Assembly: GCF_030246925.1 (NCBI RefSeq) | Contig: NZ_CP126740.1 | Span: forward strand, 1,550,001 to 1,614,000 | Length of the DNA: 64,000 bases | Reading direction: 5' to 3' | DNA from: Microbacterium sp. zg-Y625 | Lineage (GTDB): Bacteria; Actinomycetota; Actinomycetes; Actinomycetales; Microbacteriaceae | In this document: piece after piece, positions 57,731 through 64,000 of the stretch | Position numbering within the stretch: the first letter of the stretch is position 1 | Layout of the letters: each line of letters opens with the position of its first letter | Made by a program: the position numbers and the translations under genes | The notes under the pieces: generated by a model | Seen by the model: the letters and a program-made list of their open reading frames with translations, nothing else | What the model was told of the DNA's origin: nothing | The model's database searches: none

Positions 57731-58950
57731 GGCGCTCCCCGGTCCTGCTGGAGGGGAATCGTGAGGCGATTGCGCCACCCGCCGTCGGGCTGGGGTCCGC
57801 TCGAGAGGGTGGCGCCGACGAGGTCGGCCCGTTCCCGCATCCCGGCTATGCCGTACCCGCCTGCCGTGGCTGGCGAAGCGGCCATTCCGAGCGGCGCGCC
57901 GTTGCGCACCGTGAGCTCGGCGGCATCCGGCCGGTACTCGACGTGCACGCGGCACACGGTCCCCGGCGCGTGCCGGGCGGCGTTGGCGAGGGATTCCTGC
58001 ACCATGCGGTACGCGGCGGTCTCAGCAAGGGGGCTCAGGACGGCCCGCTCACCGTCGACCTGCAGCGTCACATCCTGGCCGCGCGCGCGGGCGGCCTCGA
58101 TGAGTGTGGAGATCTCCGCGACGGACGGTGGCGTACCGGGCGCGGCCGACGGACCCTCGTCCTCCGTGCGCAGCAGTCCCACCGTGCGCCGAAGGTCAGC
58201 CAGGGCCGTACGAGCGTTCTGCTGGAGCGCCTGGAGGGTCTCGCGGGCCTGTTCGGGATCCGTGCGCGTGAGCGCCGAGGCGGCCTGCGCGCTGACGATG
58301 ATGCCGCTCAGGTGATGGCCGGCGATGTCGTGCAGTTCGCGCGCCAGGGCGGTGCGCTCTGCCCGGACCTCGGCCTCGGCGGCCGCTCGTCGCTCCCGTT
58401 CGGCCGCCGCCGCCTGCTCGCGCGTCGCGTGCGCCAGCCGTTCGCGCCCGAGCATGTACTCCGCCGCCGCCGCGGGCAATGCCGTGAGCAGCGCGATGCG
58501 CGCGCCGCCGGCGAGAACGGTGATGAGCGCCGGCACACCCGCTGCGATCATGGCCACGCCGCCGACGAGCGCGGTGGCGAGCGCGGCCGCTGCGGCGACG
58601 ACGTACGCACGGCGGCGCGGACGGCCGCGACGGATCGCGGTGTACGTGGCGACGATGACGGCCAGCGCGCCGATACCCAGCTCTCCCCCGCTCGTGGCGA
58701 GGATGGCGAGGTCCAGCCCGACGACGACCGGCAGCACGGTGAGCGGCGCGCGTCGACGGAACAGCAGCGCGATCGCCTGCATCACCACAAGACCGCCGTG
58801 CACGAGGGGCGGGACCGCTGCCGGTGGCGGCTCGGTGAGAGCCCCGGCCAGGTCGGCGCCGACGTACCCGACGGCCACGGCGAGGGTCAGCACGGGGGCG
58901 ACCGCCGCACGGACGGTCGCCCCGAGATGCGACCGGGCTGGTCTGGGCAT
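57727..58950 (-). CDS. Sensor histidine kinase, HisKA_3 type
   Basis: This 407-residue kinase has about five to six N-terminal membrane spans, a coiled linker rich in Ala/Glu/Arg, the phospho-acceptor ELHDIAGHHLSGII and an ATPase domain (MVQESLANAARHAPG, GGYGIAGMRERADLVG). The lack of a large extracellular loop suggests that it senses membrane stress or works with the neighbouring ABC permease. It pairs with the response regulator downstream. Confidence 0.92.
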   Translation of the reverse strand: MPRPARSHLGATVRAAVAPVLTLAVAVGYVGADLAGALTEPPPAAVPPLVHGGLVVMQAIALLFRRRAPLTVLPVVVGLDLAILATSGGELGIGALAVIVATYTAIRRGRPRRRAYVVAAAAALATALVGGVAMIAAGVPALITVLAGGARIALLTALPAAAAEYMLGRERLAHATREQAAAAERERRAAAEAEVRAERTALARELHDIAGHHLSGIIVSAQAASALTRTDPEQARETLQALQQNARTALADLRRTVGLLRTEDEGPSAAPGTPPSVAEISTLIEAARARGQDVTLQVDGERAVLSPLAETAAYRMVQESLANAARHAPGTVCRVHVEYRPDAAELTVRNGAPLGMAASPATAGGYGIAGMRERADLVGATLSSGPQPDGGWRNRLTIPLQQDRGAP

Positions 58951-59017
58951 GTGACGAGTCAACCATGCCGGGTGCCGGGCCGCGGAGCGGCTGCCGGCAC
59001 CCGGCACGGACGGGCGG

Positions 59018-60214
59018 TCACCGGTCACAGAGCGTCTGGTCCAGCACGTCCACGACGATGCGGTAGTGCTCCAGCAGAAGCTCCTCGTCGCCGCCATCCA
59101 CGATCGCCCACGGCAGGGCCGTGACGGCGATGGTCGCCGTCGTGCCGTCGGGAGCGATGGCGTTGCGAGTCTGCGCGCCGGGAATGTCGCCCCCGTGTCC
59201 CCACGCGATGCCGCCGCAGCTCAGTGGGAAGCTCTGCAGGCCGAGCCCGTAGGTGGCCTCCGGCCAGAGGTCGTCGCCTGCTGCCGTGCCGTCCTGCATC
59301 TCGGCCAGGGTCTCGTCCGAGACGAGCTCACCGGCGAAGAGCGCCCGCATGAAGGTGTTCAGCTCCCCCGGTGTCGAGACCATCGCCCCCGCCGACCAGC
59401 CGGATGCCGGGTCCATCTCGGTGATCTCACGCAGCTCACCCGGTGTGTCCGCGTGGAAGTGCGGGGGATGCTCGTCCCGCAGCTCCCGCTCGCCCGGACC
59501 CGGGAGGTACGTCCGTTCAAGGTCCAGGGGCTCCACGATGCGCTCATCGATCTGCTCCCACAGTGCCCGCTCGGTCACGCGCTCGATGAGCAGCCCGAGC
59601 ACGATGTAGTTCGTGTTGCTGTACTCCCAGCTTTCTCCCGGCGCGAAGCTCGCGGGGCTGCTGAGCGCCAGGTCGAGCATGTCCCGCGGCGAGATGTAGA
59701 CGTCCTTCATGCCGAACGCATCGGCGGCGAGCTCGTCCGCGTACTCGGGAAGACCGGTCTGGTGCTGCAGCAGCTGACGGACCGTGATGGCGGTGCCGTC
59801 GATGCCGTCGCCGCGCACCAGGCCGGGAAGGTAGGTGTCGATCGGCGCATCGAGCGACACCCGTCCCTCGTCGACCAGTTGCAGCACCACGGTCGCCACG
59901 AACATCTTCGTGTTGCTGCCGATGCGCACCTGGGCATCGGCAGCGGCATCCGTGTCGCCGACCTCGCCGACGCCCACGTCGAGACGCTCACCGTCTGCCC
60001 GCGTCACCGAGGCGAGTGCGCCCGGGTAGCCCGCATCGATGAGTCCCTGCAGTCGTGCCTGCAGCGCGGAGTCCGTCGAGGCGTCGCCCGTTGTGCGGAA
60101 CCACGCTCCGAAAGCGAGGGCGCCGCCGACGAGCGCGAGGGTCGCTGCAATCGCGATCCAGATGCGCCATGGGCGCCGTTGTGCGTTCTCGGTCGTTGTG
60201 GTGGTGTCGTTCAC
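59018..60214 (-). CDS. Membrane-anchored class C beta-lactamase-fold serine hydrolase
   Basis: This 398-residue protein has one N-terminal membrane span (IWIAIAATLALVGGALAFGA) and an external penicillin-binding fold. It has GSNTKMFVA (SxxK, catalytic Ser), YSNTNY (YxN) and GHGGDIPG (KTG-like HGG). It may be a D,D-peptidase-like or esterase enzyme rather than a true beta-lactamase. I prefer GTG 60214, which has AAAGGA 8 bases upstream; the alternative ATG 60244 overlaps the permease stop (TGATG). Confidence 0.88.
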   Translation of the reverse strand: MNDTTTTTENAQRRPWRIWIAIAATLALVGGALAFGAWFRTTGDASTDSALQARLQGLIDAGYPGALASVTRADGERLDVGVGEVGDTDAAADAQVRIGSNTKMFVATVVLQLVDEGRVSLDAPIDTYLPGLVRGDGIDGTAITVRQLLQHQTGLPEYADELAADAFGMKDVYISPRDMLDLALSSPASFAPGESWEYSNTNYIVLGLLIERVTERALWEQIDERIVEPLDLERTYLPGPGERELRDEHPPHFHADTPGELREITEMDPASGWSAGAMVSTPGELNTFMRALFAGELVSDETLAEMQDGTAAGDDLWPEATYGLGLQSFPLSCGGIAWGHGGDIPGAQTRNAIAPDGTTATIAVTALPWAIVDGGDEELLLEHYRIVVDVLDQTLCDR

Positions 60215-60243
60215 GATGTCTGTCCTTTCGTGTGGCGTGGACA

Positions 60244-61058
60244 TCAGATGTCGCGGCGCCGGACCACGACGGTCGCGGCTCCGAGTGCGACGACGGTCAC
60301 GGCGAGCAGGATGGCGCCCGCGGTGAGCGGCGGAAGCACTGTGGGGCCGGCGCCGATGGTGGCGTGTGCCAGTGCGACCGGCAGCAGCTGCGTCCACAGC
60401 GGCACGGTGCCCGTCGACAGTTGGGTGACCGCCGCGATGATCGGTTCGGCGAGCATGACCGTCAGCACCACGAGCACGCCCGCCAGCTGGCTGCGCGTGA
60501 GCATTCCCACGGCGAGTCCGATCAGCACGAGGGAGGTGACCGCGACGACCCCGCGAGCGACGACCGCCGCGGACTCGGCCACGTCGGGTGCGAAGGGCGT
60601 GCCGGAGACGGCGAGCGTGACGAGAAGGATTGCGGTGCTCACCAGGCCCAGGGCGGCACCCAGGATGAGGCCCGTGATCCCAGAGGCGCCGGCCTTTGCC
60701 GCGACGATCTGCCACCGGCGCGGCGCTGCCAATGCCGCTCCGACGATGCCACCAGAGGTGTAATCGCTGGTTCCGGCGAGAACGCCGAGGATGGTCACGG
60801 CGAGGATCGCAATGCCCACAGAGCCGCCGCTCATCGAGGCGCCGAGCGGACTGAGGGCGTCCAGCTGTGTGGCGGACGCGCTCAGGTCGAACATGAGACC
60901 TTCGGCTGCCCCCTCCTCGCCGCCGATGTCGCCGCGCATGATCGCCGGCAGCAGCGAGACGAATGCCAGCTGGGTGGCGATGAGCCCGATCAGCGCGAGG
61001 ACTGCGGTCACTTTGGCCGCGGTGGTGCTGAAGATGTTCAGCAGTTCTGCACGGAGCA

Positions 61059-61059
<1 letters not shown>
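60244..61059 (-). CDS. ABC-2-type transporter permease
   Basis: This 271-residue membrane protein has six segments and a large external loop after the first. It has GTSDYTSGGIVGAALAAPRR, which is common in bacitracin/antibiotic-type ABC-2 permeases. Its ATG overlaps the ATPase stop (TGATG-like). The pair plus kinase/regulator suggests export or resistance toward an antimicrobial peptide or lipid. Confidence 0.88.
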
Positions 61060-61793
<734 letters not shown>

Positions 61794-62012
61794 GGATCCA
61801 GCGTCGTCGCGGGCGCCGGTGCGCGCCCCGGCCGCGGGCACAGTGCCGCCTGGCCGGAAGGACAGTCGTGCCGAGCAAGACCCGTTGCCGCGACGCTACG
61901 GGCGAAATCGCCTCAGCCCGCCGGCGCAGGCGAAACGACCGTTCCCGGCATATGGTCAAGGCCTGACAACGGAGGACGCGGTCCGTCCTTGAGCCCCCTG
62001 GGAAGCGCCGGC
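61794..62012. promoter_or_regulatory. Regulatory gap upstream of the ABC cluster
   Basis: No gene is seen. GGCGAAATCGCC at 61901-61912 is an inverted repeat with a two-base centre, and TTGACC (minus strand, about 61964-61959) resembles a -35 element. Either may serve the cluster, but neither is proven. Confidence 0.3.
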
Positions 62013-62807
62013 TCACTCCTCGACGAGGTCGGCCCTTTCGGCTCGCGACTCATCCCCGGCGGCATCCGCGCCCCGCTTTCGGATGGCGTCAGCGAGCTCG
62101 AATCCCCGCATGGCGGCTCGCACGAGTACGTCCTGCTGCGCGGCGTTGAACAGCGCGGGAACCATGTCGACGAACGCCTCTGCCGACGCGGGGCCTCTCC
62201 GGGCGAGGTGCGGGCCCGGCTGCGCCAGCCATGGATAGTCGATGATGTTCTGCGCAATGGTCGTGGCGTACCTCTCCGCCAGGTGGTGTCGTGTGTCCTC
62301 GTCGGCGTCGGCCGGCAGTTGCGCGAGTTCCGCGCTGAGATCGCCCGGGTCTGACTCCACCATCTTCCGCACATCGGCCATGGCCTTCTCATCCAGCAGC
62401 TGCGAGTAGACGTGCGTGATCGAGGTGTCCAGTTCCGACATCCTGGATGCCACGGACTCGAAGCCCGCGGGAACATCCGCGGGCGCGTTATCACGGAGGA
62501 TCGCGGCGATGCTCGCTCGCGCCTCCTCCAGGCGCGCGATGTCCGCGCTCAGTTCGGCGTCGATCTCGCGCAGCGACTGCGGGGTGCTGGCCGCGCCAGC
62601 GCTGACGGCAGGGATCTGCGAAAGCGGAACCCCCAGAGTCACCAGGCGTCGGATGCGCAGCAGGCTGACCAGGTGGCGCACGTCGTACTGCTTGTACCCG
62701 TTGTACTGACGCTCAGGCTCGTCGAGCAGTCCTATGCGGTGGTAGTGGCGAATCGTGTTCACCGTCGTGCCGGCGAGATAGCCGAGCTCCCGCGTACTCC
62801 ACGACAT
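62013..62807 (-). CDS. MerR-family transcriptional regulator
   Basis: This 264-residue regulator has a MerR winged helix (STRELGYLAGTTVNTIRHYH, KQYDVRHLVSLLRIRRLVTL), a linking helix (DAELSADIARLEEARAS) and a long effector domain of about 150 residues with no Cys cluster, so it is not a metal sensor. It has a ribosome site AAGGAG. It lies upstream of the ABC cluster on the same strand and may control it; the ligand is unknown. Confidence 0.88.
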   Translation of the reverse strand: MSWSTRELGYLAGTTVNTIRHYHRIGLLDEPERQYNGYKQYDVRHLVSLLRIRRLVTLGVPLSQIPAVSAGAASTPQSLREIDAELSADIARLEEARASIAAILRDNAPADVPAGFESVASRMSELDTSITHVYSQLLDEKAMADVRKMVESDPGDLSAELAQLPADADEDTRHHLAERYATTIAQNIIDYPWLAQPGPHLARRGPASAEAFVDMVPALFNAAQQDVLVRAAMRGFELADAIRKRGADAAGDESRAERADLVEE

Positions 62808-63124
62808 GACAGGCTCCTTGGGTTCGTTGAGCGTTCTTCATCCCAACAGCAGCCACCAGGCTATCTATGCCCGGCCCAGCCGACGCGAACGCGGCCCGCC
62901 TGTGCCGACCTCGATGAGGATGTTTGGCGCTAGGGCGTGTCTCCCACGTGTTCGGCGAGGCTCTCGGGACGCTTACAAGGTGAGGTCTACACGTTCGCGG
63001 TATCGGGCGTTCACGACGAGCAGTGGGAGTTGATCGAGCGAGGCGTTGGGCCAGGAGGGCTGACGGTCGGCAAGCATGTCTTGACCCTGATGCCGGTCAG
63101 CCGTTCTTCTCCGCCCATGGACCG
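62808..63124. other. Intergenic region with a possible insertion-sequence remnant
   Basis: No intact gene is present. CTAG at 62931-62934 is followed by GGGCGTGTCTCCCACGTG, which resembles an IS terminus and target site. About 75 bases later a forward frame reads SGVHDEQWELIERG, similar to the N-terminus of IS5-type transposases (xDEQWxLIxP). The frame is not complete. This may be the left end of a lost element; the match is weak. Confidence 0.35.
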
Positions 63125-64000
63125 TTATCGGGCGCGGGAACCGCGCACCAAGTGCTCCCACATCTTCGTGTATTCCGGCAGGTCTGCAGTCGCCGAACCG
63201 ATGTCCTGGACGGTGACGCCGGGTACAGCAAGTCCGATCAGGGCTCCGGCGGTGGCGACGTGGTAATCATGGTCGGCTCGCCACACCCCGCCGGTCAGTG
63301 GGCGGGGAACCACGCGGATACCGTCAGGTAGTTCCTCCACCTCACCGCCGATGGCACGAAGATTGTCCACTAGTGCGTCGATGTGCGTGCTCTCGTTCCC
63401 GGTGCGGGGCTTCAGTCCGGTGAAAGTCGACGGCCCGTCCGCGAAGGCGGCGAGGGCGGCCAGGATGGGGGTGAGTTCACTGATCTCCGACACATCCACG
63501 CACGCGCGCCGGATGATGCGCTCGGTGCCAGCGGTGACAGTCAAAGCTCCGCCGCGTCGGCGTGCGCGTGCTCCCATCAGCACCAGAATCTCGGCGAGCC
63601 GGGCGGCTGGCTGCGCGGAATGAGCGGGCCACCCTGGGACGGATACGCGACCGCCGGCTATCATCGCGGCGGCGACGAACGGTGCCGCAAGTGCCAGATC
63701 GGGCTCAATGGTCGCGGCTCTGGCCCGTACCGGCCCCGCAGGAACGATCCACTCGGTAGGTGTCGGCTGGTCGACGTATACGCCGCGGCGGCGGAGTGCT
63801 TCGATCGTCATGTCGATGTCGGGGAGGCTTCCCAGCGGTTGGCCGACGTGGCGGAGCGTCAGACCGACGTCGAACCGCGGAGCTGCCAGCAGCAGCGTTT
63901 GGACAAGCTGGGATGAACGGTTGACGTCGATTTCCACGTGGCCACCCCGTATGTGTCCGCGCCCGCGCACGGTCAGCGGCACAGTCCACTTGCCCGCGTC
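63125..64000 (-). CDS. EPSP-synthase-like protein (AroA paralogue), partial, altered active site
   Basis: The gene continues past the window; about 291 C-terminal residues are seen. The fold matches 3-phosphoshikimate 1-carboxyvinyltransferase: the SSQL segment, GSLPDIDMTIEAL, EPDLALAAPFVAAAMI, ISELTPILAALA and the end VTVQDIGSATADLPEY. Normal family residues are missing, though. The (K/H)E(S/T)DR motif reads NESTH, DDHRM reads HDYHV, and TAKTLPD reads ATADLPE. The conserved Arg, Arg and Lys that bind PEP and phosphate (E. coli Arg344, Arg386, Lys411) are therefore His, His and Ala. It probably does not act as a normal EPSP synthase. Confidence 0.85.
   Translation of the reverse strand, partial: DAGKWTVPLTVRGRGHIRGGHVEIDVNRSSQLVQTLLLAAPRFDVGLTLRHVGQPLGSLPDIDMTIEALRRRGVYVDQPTPTEWIVPAGPVRARAATIEPDLALAAPFVAAAMIAGGRVSVPGWPAHSAQPAARLAEILVLMGARARRRGGALTVTAGTERIIRRACVDVSEISELTPILAALAAFADGPSTFTGLKPRTGNESTHIDALVDNLRAIGGEVEELPDGIRVVPRPLTGGVWRADHDYHVATAGALIGLAVPGVTVQDIGSATADLPEYTKMWEHLVRGSRAR

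Noticed and set aside
59018..60244. True antibiotic-resistance class C beta-lactamase
   Set aside because: It has an N-terminal membrane anchor and HGG instead of KTG; many such proteins are peptidases or esterases.

Overview
The window reads as chromosomal DNA from a high-GC Gram-positive actinobacterium, most likely Microbacterium or a close Microbacteriaceae relative. The reasons are the high GC content, GTG/TTG starts, an F420-dependent oxidoreductase, a Leu-rich leuA leader peptide, and the gene order hrcA-dnaJ-rsmE-HIT-phoH-ybeY-corC-era next to leuA, recO, uppS, dusB, dgt and dnaG. No replication origin, prophage, CRISPR array or intact insertion sequence was seen.

Layout. 1-4.9 kb: a partial membrane protein, a CAU-anticodon tRNA, a GH78 rhamnosidase and a lipoprotein amidase, followed by a decayed copy of the same tRNA. 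4.9-8.7 kb: a DMT-type permease, peptide deformylase, a DUF2975/XRE pair behind a palindromic operator, an F420 oxidoreductase and tRNA-Asn. 8.7-20.4 kb: mostly minus-strand housekeeping genes (ABC ATPase, dnaG, dgt, dusB, FrnE-type DsbA, uppS, recO, leuA with its attenuator), with plus-strand glutathione peroxidase, TRIC-type channel and lipoprotein genes between them. 20.4-32.5 kb: the lepA / DUF1990-hemW / hrcA-to-era gene train, transcribed leftward and interrupted by a foreign-looking bile-salt-hydrolase gene. 32.7-38.6 kb: a 1,576-residue secreted nuclease/5'-nucleotidase, an alpha/beta hydrolase and rpsT. 39.1-43.2 kb: comEA-comEC-holA. 43.4-48.5 kb: a class I amidotransferase, a three-copy repeat array, leuS and pabB. 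48.5-57 kb: DedA, App1-like phosphatase, SRAP, a GH3 enzyme, a divergent MFS/TetR pair and an epimerase. 57-62.8 kb: ABC ATPase, ABC permease, anchored class C serine hydrolase, histidine kinase and response regulator, plus a MerR regulator. 62.8-64 kb: a possible IS remnant and the C-terminal part of an aberrant EPSP-synthase-like gene that runs off the end.

The strongest unusual points are these. (1) The bile salt hydrolase gene sits exactly between corC and era, and era has no usable canonical start upstream of its first beta strand. (2) The EPSP-synthase paralogue has lost the conserved Arg, Arg and Lys that bind PEP in the family. (3) Leaderless genes are widespread: a TAnnnT-like -10 box lies 6-7 bases before the start codon of many first genes, including two overlapping -10 boxes in the 22-bp gap between the MFS and TetR genes. 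(4) GGATGCC/GGCATCC is strongly over-represented on both strands. (5) There are several small repeat families: 78-bp x3, 26-bp x4, and TGAGAC-ended palindromes after stop codons. (6) A tRNA relic lies downstream of the amidase gene.
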